Part shown: piece after piece, positions 7,371 to 15,291 of the stretch | Layout of the letters: every line of letters begins with the position of its first letter | Numbering within the stretch: position 1 is the first letter of the stretch | NCBI GenBank assembly: GCA_946886325.1 | Contig: CAMPIK010000005.1 | Location: forward strand, 1-17,778 | Reading direction: 5' to 3' | DNA: 17,778 nt | From: an uncultured Shinella sp. | GTDB taxonomy: Bacteria > Pseudomonadota > Alphaproteobacteria > Rhizobiales > Rhizobiaceae | Notes under the pieces: generated by a model | Seen by the model: the letters and a program-made list of their open reading frames with translations, nothing else | Told to the model about the DNA's origin: nothing | Database searches by the model: none | Translations under genes and position numbers: made by a program

Positions 7371-8173
7371 GTGGAGCTGCCGATCTGCTGCGGGGCCGCA
7401 TCGCGGGCTCGCCGCGCCACGCGATCGTGCTCGGCTCGGGCCTCGGCGCGCTGGTAGAGGCAGTCGAGGATGCGGTTCGCATTCCCTACGGCGAACTTCC
7501 CGGTTTCCCTCATAGCTCGGTTTCGGGCCACGCGGCCGAGCTTGTCTCCGGCCGGATCGCCGGGGTGCCGGTCGTCATGCTGTCCGGCCGCGCGCATTAT
7601 TATGAACATGGCGACGCCAATGCGATGCGGGCGCCCATAGAGGCGCTGAAGGCGATCGGTATCGAGGCGCTGATCCTGACCAATTCCGCCGGGTCGCTCC
7701 GCGAGGACCTGCCGCCCGGCTCCGTCATGCGCATTGCCGATCACATCAATTTCTCCGGCACCAACCCGCTGATCGGCCGCGAAGGCGACGGACGGTTCGT
7801 CGGCATGACCAATGCATACGATGCATCCATGGCGCGCGACATGGACGAGGCGGCGGCGGAACTCGATATTCCGCTCTCGTCGGGCGTCTACATGTGGCTG
7901 TCAGGTCCGAGTTTCGAGACGCCGGCCGAAATCCGCATGGCGCGCATTCTCGGCGCCGATGCCGTCGGCATGTCGACGGTGCCGGAAGTGCTGATCGCCC
8001 GGTATCTCGGCCTGCGCGTCGCTGCCGCCTCCGTCATCACCAATTTCGGCGCGGGCATGACCGGCGGCGAACTCAGCCATCACGAGACGAAGGACATGGC
8101 GCCCATCGGCGGCCGCAGGCTCGCCGCGATCCTCGAGCGCATGCTCGCTCTCGGGGCTGCGCGCGATGGCTGA
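7367..8173 (+). CDS. punA: Purine nucleoside phosphorylase (trimeric PNP-I type)
   Basis: A 268-residue enzyme that splits inosine, guanosine and their deoxy forms with phosphate into base and (deoxy)ribose-1-phosphate. Motifs run in family order: phosphate loop GSGLG (23-27), SVSGH (51-55), SGRAHYYEHG (73-82), TNSAGSL (105-111), GPSFETPAE (180-188) with Glu184, GMSTVPE (201-207), and ITNFGAG (224-230) with Asn226. Glu184 and Asn226 match the base-binding residues of mammalian-type PNP. That places it in the PunA/XapA group and not with the hexameric DeoD. The start is fixed by the ATGA overlap with cdd. The symbol is a family-level choice. It supplies sugar-1-phosphate to DeoB, encoded on the other strand. 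Confidence 0.92.
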   Translation: MSGAADLLRGRIAGSPRHAIVLGSGLGALVEAVEDAVRIPYGELPGFPHSSVSGHAAELVSGRIAGVPVVMLSGRAHYYEHGDANAMRAPIEALKAIGIEALILTNSAGSLREDLPPGSVMRIADHINFSGTNPLIGREGDGRFVGMTNAYDASMARDMDEAAAELDIPLSSGVYMWLSGPSFETPAEIRMARILGADAVGMSTVPEVLIARYLGLRVAAASVITNFGAGMTGGELSHHETKDMAPIGGRRLAAILERMLALGAARDG

Positions 8174-8200
8174 GGTGCGGGCAGGCGGAGCGGCGAGGCC

Positions 8201-9514
8201 ATGATCCCGCAGGAGATCATCCGCAAGAAGCGCGACGGCGAGGCACTTTCGGCCGACGAGATCACCGCCTTTATCGGGGCGATGAGCGACGGAAGCCTTT
8301 CGGATGCCCAGGTCGCGGCCTTCGCCATGGCCGTCTGGTTCAAGGGCATGGACGCGCCGGAGACCGTCGCGCTGACGCTGGCGATGCGCGATTCCGGCGA
8401 CGTGCTTGATTGGTCCGATCTCGACCGCCCGGTCGCCGACAAACACTCGACCGGCGGCGTCGGCGACAATGTCTCGCTGATGCTGGCGCCGATTGCCGCC
8501 GCCTGCGGCCTCGCCGTGCCGATGATTTCCGGCCGCGGCCTCGGCCATACCGGCGGCACGCTCGACAAGCTGGAATCCATCGCAGGCTATACGGTTTCGC
8601 CTTCGGAGGCGCTGTTCCGGCAGACGGTGCGCGAGGTCGGCTGCGCGATCATCGGCCAGACGGCGGACCTCGCACCGGCCGACCGGCGCCTCTACGCGAT
8701 CCGGGATGTCACCGCGACGGTCGATTCCCTGCCGCTGATCACGGCCTCGATCCTTTCGAAGAAGCTGGCGGCGGGCCTGCAATCGCTGGTGCTCGACGTG
8801 AAGCTCGGCAGCGGCGCCTTCATGACGCGGCGGGAGGAGGCTGAGACACTGGCGCGCACGCTCGTCCGCGTGGCGAACGGCGCCGGCGTGCGCACGACGG
8901 CGCTGCTGACGGACATGAACCAGCCGCTGGCGGATGCGGCCGGCAACGCGCTGGAAGTCGCCAACTGCGTCGCGCTGCTGAAGGGCGAAAAGCGGGGCTC
9001 GCGGCTGGAGCGCATCGTTCTCGCCTGCGCCGCAGAGATGCTGGTGCTCTCGGGCGTCGAGCCGGAACCGGGAAAAGCCGAAGCCATGGCGCTTGCCGCG
9101 CTGACATCCGGGCGCGCGATCGAGACCTTCGGTCTGATGGTGGCCGCCCTCGGCGGTCCGGCCGACTTTGTCGAGAAGGCGGATGATTATCTGCCGCAGG
9201 CGCCGGTCGTGCGTGGCGTGAAGGCTGTGCGTGCTGGCTTCCTGCAATCCTGCGCGGCGCGCGAACTTGGCCTCGCGGTGATCGAACTCGGTGGCGGGCG
9301 CACGCAGCCCGGACAGGCCATCGATCACAGCGTGGGTTTCGATCGCCTTCTGCCGCTCGGCAGCCGCGTCGAGGCGGGCGACGAGATCGGTAGAGTTCAT
9401 GCCGCCAGCGACGCCGCCGCCGAGGCGGCCGCGGCCCGTCTCCGTGCGCTCTATGTGATCGGCGAGGAACCGCCGCCCGAAGCGCCTGGTGTCATCGAGC
9501 GGATCACTGCCTAA
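8201..9514 (+). CDS. deoA: Thymidine phosphorylase
   Basis: A 437-residue protein, the length of E. coli DeoA, which phosphorolyses thymidine and deoxyuridine to base and 2-deoxyribose-1-phosphate. The phosphate site KHSTGGVGD (81-89) and the phosphorylase signature GRGLGHTGGTLDKLE (111-125) are intact. Arg168, Ser183 and Lys187 align with the substrate-binding Arg171, Ser186 and Lys190 of E. coli. The C-terminal third is the usual PYNP domain. GGAG at 8187-8190 is 10 nt before the ATG. It lies 27 nt after the phosphorylase gene and appears to be the last gene of the importer-salvage operon. No deoC is inserted here. The last 11 bases overlap the convergent aspartic protease gene. Confidence 0.95.
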   Translation: MIPQEIIRKKRDGEALSADEITAFIGAMSDGSLSDAQVAAFAMAVWFKGMDAPETVALTLAMRDSGDVLDWSDLDRPVADKHSTGGVGDNVSLMLAPIAAACGLAVPMISGRGLGHTGGTLDKLESIAGYTVSPSEALFRQTVREVGCAIIGQTADLAPADRRLYAIRDVTATVDSLPLITASILSKKLAAGLQSLVLDVKLGSGAFMTRREEAETLARTLVRVANGAGVRTTALLTDMNQPLADAAGNALEVANCVALLKGEKRGSRLERIVLACAAEMLVLSGVEPEPGKAEAMALAALTSGRAIETFGLMVAALGGPADFVEKADDYLPQAPVVRGVKAVRAGFLQSCAARELGLAVIELGGGRTQPGQAIDHSVGFDRLLPLGSRVEAGDEIGRVHAASDAAAEAAAARLRALYVIGEEPPPEAPGVIERITA

Positions 9515-10037
9515 GCCGCATTTCCCGTCCGGCGACCTGATAGGACGACAGCGCCTTCAGAAAGCTCATGCCGATCAGCGTTCCGGACAGTGCCGCGTCG
9601 TCCAGAACCATGGCGCCGACATCGCTGACGCGGATGCCGTCGATCTCGACGCGCGCGAGGTTGACGGCCGCTGCGCGGGTCTTGCCGTTCGCGGTTGTCA
9701 CCTGATGGCGGAAGTCGAGGCTGCTGCGGGTGATGCCAAGCCGTTCCGCCGTCGACAGGTTGATTGCGACGAGGCTTGCCCCGGTATCGACGAGGCCGTC
9801 GATCTTGCGGCCGTTGATGGTGAAAGTCCCGATGAAATGCCCGCGCCCGTCCGCCATCAGCACCGCCGTGCGGTAGCCGTCCTGCGGTGCGGCATCATGG
9901 TCTCCGTCTTCCTCGGTCGCCAGCGCCACCTCGACGGTCGGCGCGGGGTCTGCGAGGTAACGCGCGGCGAAATCCGGCACCATGACGGCGGCAACGGCAA
10001 GGCCGGCGGCAAGCAGGAGGAGCGGGCGTAGCATCAT
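9504..10037 (-). CDS. Membrane-anchored clan AA (retropepsin-like) aspartic protease
   Basis: About 177 residues starting at the ATG at 10037, supported by GGGAG (10047-10051) 9 nt upstream. Alternative in-frame starts at 10046 (ATG, Shine-Dalgarno too close) and 10073 (GTG, none) are weaker. An N-terminal hydrophobic helix (about residues 3-22) is followed by an acidic linker and one retropepsin-like domain. It has catalytic Asp84 in LVDTGAS (82-88), then SLVAINLS, and the C-terminal GMSFLKALSSYQVAG typical of the TIGR02281 family in alphaproteobacteria. A single D-T-G means it should work as a dimer, with the catalytic domain in the periplasm. Substrates are unknown. It is convergent with deoA (11-nt overlap) and downstream of upp on the same strand. 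No link to nucleoside metabolism is evident. Confidence 0.85.
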   Translation of the reverse strand: MMLRPLLLLAAGLAVAAVMVPDFAARYLADPAPTVEVALATEEDGDHDAAPQDGYRTAVLMADGRGHFIGTFTINGRKIDGLVDTGASLVAINLSTAERLGITRSSLDFRHQVTTANGKTRAAAVNLARVEIDGIRVSDVGAMVLDDAALSGTLIGMSFLKALSSYQVAGREMRLRQ

Positions 10038-10087
10038 GCGGAACATCTCCCGATGGATGCCCGCTCGTAGCACGGGATCGGTATGCG

Positions 10088-10118
10088 AAAGGCAAAGGCC
10101 CGGCGGATTCCGCGGGGC
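10088..10118 (-). terminator. Candidate weak terminator after upp
   Basis: On the minus strand GCCC-C-GCGG pairs with CCGC-C-GGGC around an AAT loop (10098-10118): eight pairs with one C-C mismatch. It is followed by CTTTGCCTTTC. The stem lies 18 nt past the upp stop. The interrupted T tract makes it a modest candidate. Confidence 0.35.
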
Positions 10119-10135
10119 TGGTTAAGAATCCGTGA

Positions 10136-10765
10136 TTATTTCGTGCCGTACATCCGGTCGCCGGCATCGCCGAGGCCCGGCATGATATAGCCCTTGTCGT
10201 TCAGATGGCTGTCGATCGAGGCGGTAAAGACCGGAACGTCCGGATGCGCCTTGCGGAAGTTCTCGATGCCCTCAGGGGCGGCGAGCAGGCAGAGGAAGCG
10301 CATGTTCTTCGCGCCGCGCTCCTTCAGCTTGTCGATCGCCGCGATCGAGGAATTGCCGGTCGCCAGCATCGGATCGACGACGATGATCAGCCGCGCATCG
10401 AGGTTTTCCGGCGCCTTGAAGTAATATTCGACGGGTTTCAGCGTCTCGTGATCGCGGTAGACGCCGATATGTGCGACGCGGGCGGAGGGCACGAGTTCCA
10501 GCATGCCTTCGAGCAGGCCGTTGCCGGCGCGCAGGATCGAGGCGAAGACCAGCTTCTTGCCCTCGAGGATCGGCGCATCGATCTCCTCGAGCGGCGTTTC
10601 GATACGCTCGGTCGTCAGTTCGAGGTCGCGGGTGACTTCGTAGCAGAGCAGCGTCGAGATCTCGCGCAGCAGGCGGCGAAAACTCGCCGTCGACGTCTCC
10701 TTCTTGCGCATGATGGTCAGCTTGTGCTGAACGAGCGGATGACTGATGACTGTGACGCCGTCCAT
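10136..10765 (-). CDS. upp: Uracil phosphoribosyltransferase
   Basis: A 209-residue enzyme converting uracil and PRPP to UMP plus pyrophosphate. The PRPP-binding loop [11 protein letters not shown] (129-139) and the C-terminal uracil-binding segment [13 protein letters not shown] (197-209) are intact, and the length is standard for the family. The start is the ATG at 10765, with GGAAGGG about 6 nt upstream. An in-frame extension of 34 residues upstream is basic and non-homologous, so I rejected it. It is the third gene of a minus-strand set with deoB and add, 124 nt after add. That gap has no clear terminator, so cotranscription or a local promoter are both possible. It recaptures uracil released by pyrimidine nucleoside breakdown. 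Confidence 0.97.
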   Translation of the reverse strand: MDGVTVISHPLVQHKLTIMRKKETSTASFRRLLREISTLLCYEVTRDLELTTERIETPLEEIDAPILEGKKLVFASILRAGNGLLEGMLELVPSARVAHIGVYRDHETLKPVEYYFKAPENLDARLIIVVDPMLATGNSSIAAIDKLKERGAKNMRFLCLLAAPEGIENFRKAHPDVPVFTASIDSHLNDKGYIMPGLGDAGDRMYGTK

Positions 10766-10889
10766 GGCCGACCCTTCCGGAATTCTGTTGAACCGTTTCT
10801 TTTTCCACGGAACGACGAATGACCGCAAGAGACGAGCGCGCCCTTCGCTCATCATTCCCTCTTCCAATCAGGCTGGCAGGTGCATCTGC

Positions 10890-11861
10890 TCAGGAAAGCA
10901 TGGCAAGCAGCCGGCTGCGCGTCGGCTCGTCGACGAAGGCCGCCTCGATGGCGGTCCGGGTCATGCCCGCGATCTCCTCGCGCGAAAACCCCATGTCGGC
11001 GGCGATGTCGTATTCCCGCTTCAGCGATGTGTGGAAGAACGGCGGGTCGTCGGAATTGAGCGTGACGCGCACGCCGGCCGAATGCAGCTGCCGCAGCGGA
11101 TGGGCCTCGAAGCTCGGGAAGACGCCGAGCGCAATGTTCGAGCCGGGGCAGACTTCGAGCACGGTTCCGGCGTCTGCAAGCCGCCGGACGAGGTCGATAT
11201 CCTCGATCGCGCGCACGCCATGGCTGATGCGCGACGGGCGGACATGGTCGAGCGCGTCACGCACGCTGAAGGCGCCCGCCATCTCGCCGGCATGGATGGT
11301 GATGCCGAGCCCCGCGTCGCGCGCGATGTCGAAGGCGCCTGCGAAATCGGCGACCCGGTGCATGCGCTCCTCGCCGGCGAGATTGAAGCCGGTGACGAGC
11401 GGGTGATCGCGCCGTGCGGCGTAAAGTGCGGTCTTTTCGGCGGCCTCCGGCCCGAGATGCCGGATGATGGTGATCAGCATTCGGCCTTCGATGCCGGTTT
11501 TCGCCCGCGCTGCCTCGATGCCCGTTGCCAGGCCCCGGATATAGGCGTCCGCGCCAATGCCGATCGTGTTGCCGTGATCGGGCGAGACGATGATCTCGCT
11601 GTAGATCGTGCCGGCTTCCGCAAGCTCGGTCAGGTAGGCTTCGGCGAGCAGCGCGTAGTCCTCCTCCGTGCGGAAGAGTTCGGCGATCCGGTCGTAGCAG
11701 ACGAGGAAATCGGAAAAGGCGGTCCAGACATAGGCGCCGTTCTCGATGAGGCCGCTGACGTCCACGCCGTATCGGCGGGCTTGCTCCAGCGCAAGCGCCG
11801 GTGGTGCCGCGCCTTCGATATGGCAGTGCAGTTCCGCCTTCCTGATCGTTTCGGTGGTCAA
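10890..11861 (-). CDS. add: Adenosine deaminase
   Basis: A 323-residue TIM-barrel amidohydrolase that turns adenosine and deoxyadenosine into inosine and deoxyinosine, which feeds the purine nucleoside phosphorylase. Metal and catalytic residues are all visible: His12 and His14 in ELHCHIEG, His190 and Glu193 in HAGE, His214 in SHG, and Asp271/Asp272 in NSDDPPFF. The start is TTG at 11861, overlapping the deoB stop by 2 nt (TTGA). A strong GGGAGGAG (11868-11875) lies 6 nt upstream, and the family N-terminus KAELHCH follows immediately. The rare start codon coupled to the deoB stop may reduce its expression. An adenine deaminase specificity exists in the same superfamily, but the [14 protein letters not shown]-terminus is closer to the adenosine type. 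Confidence 0.92.
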   Translation of the reverse strand: MTTETIRKAELHCHIEGAAPPALALEQARRYGVDVSGLIENGAYVWTAFSDFLVCYDRIAELFRTEEDYALLAEAYLTELAEAGTIYSEIIVSPDHGNTIGIGADAYIRGLATGIEAARAKTGIEGRMLITIIRHLGPEAAEKTALYAARRDHPLVTGFNLAGEERMHRVADFAGAFDIARDAGLGITIHAGEMAGAFSVRDALDHVRPSRISHGVRAIEDIDLVRRLADAGTVLEVCPGSNIALGVFPSFEAHPLRQLHSAGVRVTLNSDDPPFFHTSLKREYDIAADMGFSREEIAGMTRTAIEAAFVDEPTRSRLLAMLS

Positions 11862-13087
11862 AGGAAGCTCCTCCCGTGTGGTCCGGCCGGAAGACCGAGA
11901 TGCCGCGCCACGGTCTCGCCGATATCGGCGAAGGTGCTGCGTGTTTCGACGAGGCGCGAGCGCACGCCGGGGCCGAAGGTCAGGATCGGCACGCGCTCGC
12001 GTGTATGGTCCGTTCCGCGCCAGGTCGGATCGCAGCCGTGGTCGGCCGTCAGGATCACGAGGTCTCCGGGCTTCAGCTTGCGATCGATTTCCGGCAGGCG
12101 GCGGTCGAAGGCCTCAAGCGCCGCTGCGTAACCCGCCACGTCGCGGCGGTGGCCGTAGAGCATGTCGAAATCGACGAAATTGGTGAAGACGAGATCGCCG
12201 TCCCTGGCCTCGTCCATGACGCGCAGGGTGGCGTCGAAGAGCGCCATGTTGCCGTTCGCCTTGGTGAGCGTGCCGATGCCCTGATGGGCGAAGATATCGC
12301 CGATCTTGCCGACGGCATGGACCGTGCGGCCGGCCTCCGTCAGCCTGTCGAGCAGGGTCGGTTCGGGCGGCGGCACCGAATAGTCGCGGCGGTTTCCGGT
12401 ACGCTCGAACGTCTTCGCCGTCTCGCCGACGAAGGGCCGGGCGATGACGCGGCCGATGCGGCCGCCGGGCCTTTCGTCGAGAATGCGGCGAACCGTCTGG
12501 CAGAAGTCGAGCAGGCGCTCCAGGCCAAAATGGTGCTCGTGCGCGGCAATCTGGAAGACCGAGTCCGACGAGGTGTAGCAGATCGGCTTGCCGCTTTGCA
12601 TATGCTCCGCGCCGTGGCGCGCGATGATGTCGGTGCCCGAGGCATGGCAGTTGCCGAGAATGCCCGGCACCTTGCCGGCCGCGCAGATCGCCGCCACCAG
12701 GTCGGGCTCGAAGGCGTCGCCGTCTGCGGGGAAATAGCCCCAGTCGAACATGACAGGCGTGCCGGCGATCTCCCAGTGACCGGACGGCGTATCCTTGCCG
12801 TGCGAGACCTCGCTTGCCGCACCATGCGTTCCGAACACGCGCTGCGGCACGTCCATGCCGGGCGGAAAGGCGCCGGTGGCCGCGCGCGCGGCGTGAAGCA
12901 GGCCGAGCGCCGACATGTTGGGCAGCTTCAGCGGACCGGAGCGCAGGCCCTCGCGGTCGGCGGCACCGGCTGCACAGAACTCCGCGATATGGCCGAGCGT
13001 ATCGGCGCCGAGATCACCGAAATCCTGCGCATCCGGCGCACCGCCGATGCCGAAGGAATCGAGAACGAAGAGGAAGGCACGCGCCAT
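11858..13087 (-). CDS. deoB: Phosphopentomutase
   Basis: A 409-residue metalloenzyme of the alkaline phosphatase superfamily that interconverts (deoxy)ribose-1-phosphate and -5-phosphate. Residues match the Bacillus enzyme in spacing: metal ligands Asp10 (VLDSFGIGG), Asp175 (TSSDSV), Asp308 and His313 (FDMLYGHR), Asp349-His350 (TADHG) and His361 (GTDHTRE). The phosphorylated nucleophile is Thr100 in DTPSGHWE. The ATG at 13087 has AGGTG (13092-13096) 4 nt upstream. It is the first gene of the deoB-add-upp set. The 141-nt gap behind it (13088-13228), up to the TadG-like gene, holds no clear terminator and no promoter I can defend. It links the phosphorolysis products of PunA and DeoA to central metabolism. 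Confidence 0.97.
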   Translation of the reverse strand: MARAFLFVLDSFGIGGAPDAQDFGDLGADTLGHIAEFCAAGAADREGLRSGPLKLPNMSALGLLHAARAATGAFPPGMDVPQRVFGTHGAASEVSHGKDTPSGHWEIAGTPVMFDWGYFPADGDAFEPDLVAAICAAGKVPGILGNCHASGTDIIARHGAEHMQSGKPICYTSSDSVFQIAAHEHHFGLERLLDFCQTVRRILDERPGGRIGRVIARPFVGETAKTFERTGNRRDYSVPPPEPTLLDRLTEAGRTVHAVGKIGDIFAHQGIGTLTKANGNMALFDATLRVMDEARDGDLVFTNFVDFDMLYGHRRDVAGYAAALEAFDRRLPEIDRKLKPGDLVILTADHGCDPTWRGTDHTRERVPILTFGPGVRSRLVETRSTFADIGETVARHLGLPAGPHGRSFL

Positions 13088-13228
13088 GGTTCACCTGCGA
13101 TCGAAGGCTTCGTCTCTGTCGGACAAGGCGAGATGGCCGGATCGACAGGACGAAAGTCCAGAGACATGGCACGGGCAGAGGAGGGGCTTCAAGCGAAATC
13201 CGGCGCCGGCGGCGGCCGTTGCAGGCCG

Positions 13229-13834
13229 TCAGCAATCCCCGCAGGGGATCGACGTTCCGATCCGCTGGCGGAAATAGCTGGTCTTGGCGAGGTCGAGTTC
13301 ATTGACGCTCGAACCCTTCAGGCCGGGCATCATCAGCAGGATCTCGTGCGGGACGACAAATTCGGTGCGGACGATGAAGGTCGGCGTGTCCGTCAGGTCG
13401 TCCGGCAGCGCAACCGTACTGTTCTTTGCATAGGGCGTGCCGGCGGCCTGGTCGCGCGACCAGGCGACGGTCGCCTTGCCGTCGGCATCGACGGAAATGC
13501 CGGTGATCTTCATCGTGTAGCTGCCGGTCGAAAACGGCGCCATGATGCTGGCCGCGACATCGTTCATGCCGTCGAGCGTCGCCTTGGTCACGTCGGTGCG
13601 CTGGGTCAGGAGGTCGGATATGGTGCTGGAGGCACGGCTGACCTTGCGCGACACGGTCATCGCGACCGACACCTCGAAGGCGCCGATATAGATCATGATC
13701 AGAAGGGGCGCGACGATCGCAAATTCGACGGCGCCTGCACCCTCGCGCGCATCCTTGAGCCTTCGTATCAGCAGAAATATTCCGCGCCCTGCCGACCTGC
13801 TGTTCCCGGAAATGGCGCCGCCTTTGTCCATCAT
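13229..13834 (-). CDS. TadG-like pilus assembly protein (TadE-like domain)
   Basis: A 201-residue protein with a short basic N-terminus and then the motif G-AGAVEFAIVAP (Gly32, Glu37) leading into one transmembrane helix (about 36-58). This is the TadE-like pseudopilin signature. The remainder is an extracytoplasmic domain of beta-rich character. TadE and TadG are minor pseudopilins of Flp (Tad) pili. It ends in CGDC, a C-terminal CxxC (Cys198, Cys201), which is unusual. The start is M1 of an MM pair at 13834, chosen for its 4-nt ATGA overlap with the upstream TadE-like gene, which implies translational coupling. It lies downstream of the stand-alone CpaC-like and TadE-like genes, divergent from the flp-cpa operon. 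Confidence 0.85.
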   Translation of the reverse strand: MMDKGGAISGNSRSAGRGIFLLIRRLKDAREGAGAVEFAIVAPLLIMIYIGAFEVSVAMTVSRKVSRASSTISDLLTQRTDVTKATLDGMNDVAASIMAPFSTGSYTMKITGISVDADGKATVAWSRDQAAGTPYAKNSTVALPDDLTDTPTFIVRTEFVVPHEILLMMPGLKGSSVNELDLAKTSYFRQRIGTSIPCGDC

Positions 13835-14454
13835 GGGTAATTCTCGTTCTGGACGACGGTGGTTGCGACGATCAGGTAGTCCTTGGGCGCGACGTCGCCC
13901 TCCGGCCGGACGTTGCTGACATAGGGCCGGATGAGGTCGGTCACGATTTCCCAGCGATAGTAGGCGCGCACGATGTTGATCGTCTGCTTGCCGCCGGGCG
14001 AGAAGGCGAAGCCGCTCGTGTCGAGGTCGCCGAACTGCTCGGTGCCCTTGCGGGGGATCGCTTTCGGAATTTCCGCGAAGGTTGCGAAACTGCGCACGTC
14101 GATCCACAGCTTGCTCGGCTGGTTGACCTCCGTTTCGGAGCACGGCATCAGGATCGATATTTCCTCGCAGAACGCCTGGCGGAATTCCTGGGCCGACATA
14201 TCGCTGGTCTTGCCCTGCAGATAGGTGATCTCGCCCGTGCGGATCTTGCGCGCCATCGTTTCGGTCGCATTCGCCAGCAACTGCTCGGCGGTGAAGGCCA
14301 CGAAGGTCTCGATCGAGGCAAAGGTGATCATGAAGAAGGGAATGCAGAGGATCGTGAACTCGATCGCCGTTGCACCATCCTTGCGACGCCAGAAGCGTCG
14401 GAGCAATCCGCGGCGACGGTCCTTGGGTTCTTCGGCGGTATGGCACGTCATCAT
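13831..14454 (-). CDS. TadE-like minor pseudopilin
   Basis: A 207-residue protein with a strongly basic N-terminus (RRRGLLRRFWRRK), then G-ATAIEF (Gly27, Glu32) and a hydrophobic helix to about residue 56. The cleavage-like motif is almost identical to that of the Flp pilin nearby (G-ATAIEY), so it is probably processed by the same CpaA peptidase. The periplasmic part contains two cysteines, in the ISILMPCSE region and at AFCEE, that could pair. The ATG at 14454 begins an MM pair with only a weak ACGGA Shine-Dalgarno. The 113-nt gap to the upstream CpaC-like gene shows no terminator. Named TadE-like from domain and position; a strict TadE/TadF distinction is not possible. Confidence 0.86.
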   Translation of the reverse strand: MMTCHTAEEPKDRRRGLLRRFWRRKDGATAIEFTILCIPFFMITFASIETFVAFTAEQLLANATETMARKIRTGEITYLQGKTSDMSAQEFRQAFCEEISILMPCSETEVNQPSKLWIDVRSFATFAEIPKAIPRKGTEQFGDLDTSGFAFSPGGKQTINIVRAYYRWEIVTDLIRPYVSNVRPEGDVAPKDYLIVATTVVQNENYP

Positions 14455-14567
14455 CGCGTTCCGTTCTTGCGCGCTGCTTCCCGGAGACTAAGGCGGAGAC
14501 CGTTTATTTTTCGTTTGTCGAATAGCTTGGGTTCGAACGGCTTCCCGATTTCGGTCAGGCGTCTGGA

Positions 14568-14984
14568 TTATTTGTCCCGTTCGGCGTGCTGTTCGCAATT
14601 CGGTGTGCAGGACAGCACGGTGCGCACGGTCTGGCGGAAGACGCGCACCGTGTTGCCTTCGTCGATCGAGACGAGGATGCGCTCGTCGACGATGGCGTTG
14701 CCGTCGGCGTCCAGAAGAACGAGGTTGGTGGTGCCGAAGCTGCGGCCCGTGAGCACGATCGTGTTGGAATCGGCAACCGTCGCGTCGGCGACCTCGGCAT
14801 TGCCGATGATGACCTTGCTGACCGGGCGGTCGAGTTTCAGCACGCGCGCATGGTCCATATAGACCCGCAGCATTTCCTCTTCCGCATGCGCCGCCGGTGC
14901 CCCGATGCAGGCCAATGCCGCCAGGAGCGCGGCCATGTAACGCGGCGCGCGGGATGGAACGTTAACTTCGGCGCTGATCATCAT
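14568..14984 (-). CDS. Stand-alone CpaC/RcpA N-terminal domain protein (pilus assembly)
   Basis: A 138-residue secreted protein. The signal peptide (hydrophobic core about 17-30) ends in AAHA before EEEML. The mature part is a single secretin pil_N domain (about 38-110): LKLDRPVSKVIIGNAEVADA, then GTTNLVLLDADG. It resembles residues 66-134 of the CpaC secretin at 17164, but no BON or secretin barrel follows. The C-terminus carries SCTPNC (Cys126, Cys130). The ATG at 14984 has GGAAG 5 nt upstream; a frame extension to 15083 is not credible. It may be a periplasmic accessory that contacts or caps the CpaC secretin, which is inference. It heads the minus-strand pilus set, divergent from flp across a 307-nt regulatory gap. 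Confidence 0.85.
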   Translation of the reverse strand: MMISAEVNVPSRAPRYMAALLAALACIGAPAAHAEEEMLRVYMDHARVLKLDRPVSKVIIGNAEVADATVADSNTIVLTGRSFGTTNLVLLDADGNAIVDERILVSIDEGNTVRVFRQTVRTVLSCTPNCEQHAERDK

Positions 14985-15166
14985 CGACTTCCTGACACAT
15001 TCGCTCGCGCAAGCATCACAGTTATTGGTGAATGAAGGTTTAAGGCGATGTGTGCGAAGCTCGGGATTTACCAGCCTCCACACCTGCGCTTGTGTCCCGC
15101 CGGGACGTTGTCCGCCCGACCTCGGGGCTGAAACGAATGCTTAACCAAAAAAGTCGTGGCGCTTCT

Positions 15167-15182
15167 TTAACGGGTCGTTAAC
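15167..15182 (+). promoter_or_regulatory. CtrA binding box upstream of flp
   Basis: TTAACGGGTCGTTAAC matches the CtrA consensus TTAA-N7-TTAAC exactly. Further TTAA half-sites lie at 15141-15144 (TTAACC) and 15191-15194. The box is 110 nt upstream of the flp ATG, in the 307-nt gap (14985-15291) shared with the divergent pilus gene. The gap also holds TGAA-N7-TTAA (15029-15043, one mismatch), nearer the minus-strand gene, and a small GTCCC/GGGAC dyad (15094-15106). CtrA control of pilA is established in Caulobacter; here it is inferred. Confidence 0.7.
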
Positions 15183-15291
15183 GGCGTTCTTTAAGTCGAT
15201 GGCAATGCACTGTCTGTAGGTTGCAGTCATCCGAACAACGGAAACAGTTGGCGGAAGTGCTGAACCAACACGTGGAGTTAGGAGAGTTCCC

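Noticed and set aside
10766..10867. In-frame 34-residue N-terminal extension of Upp
   Set aside because: The extension is basic and not family-like. The ATG at 10765 has GGAAGGG in front and gives the standard length.
10746..12131. 461-codon open frame on the plus strand
   Set aside because: Antisense to add and part of deoB; the composition is that of an antisense shadow.
11876..13840. 654-codon open frame on the plus strand
   Set aside because: Antisense to deoB and the TadG-like gene, both of which have intact family motifs. It shows no recognisable domain.
15094..15106. GTCCC-gcc-GGGAC dyad in the flp upstream gap
   Set aside because: The arms are only 5 bp, GC-only and without a T run. 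Too short to call a terminator or operator by itself.
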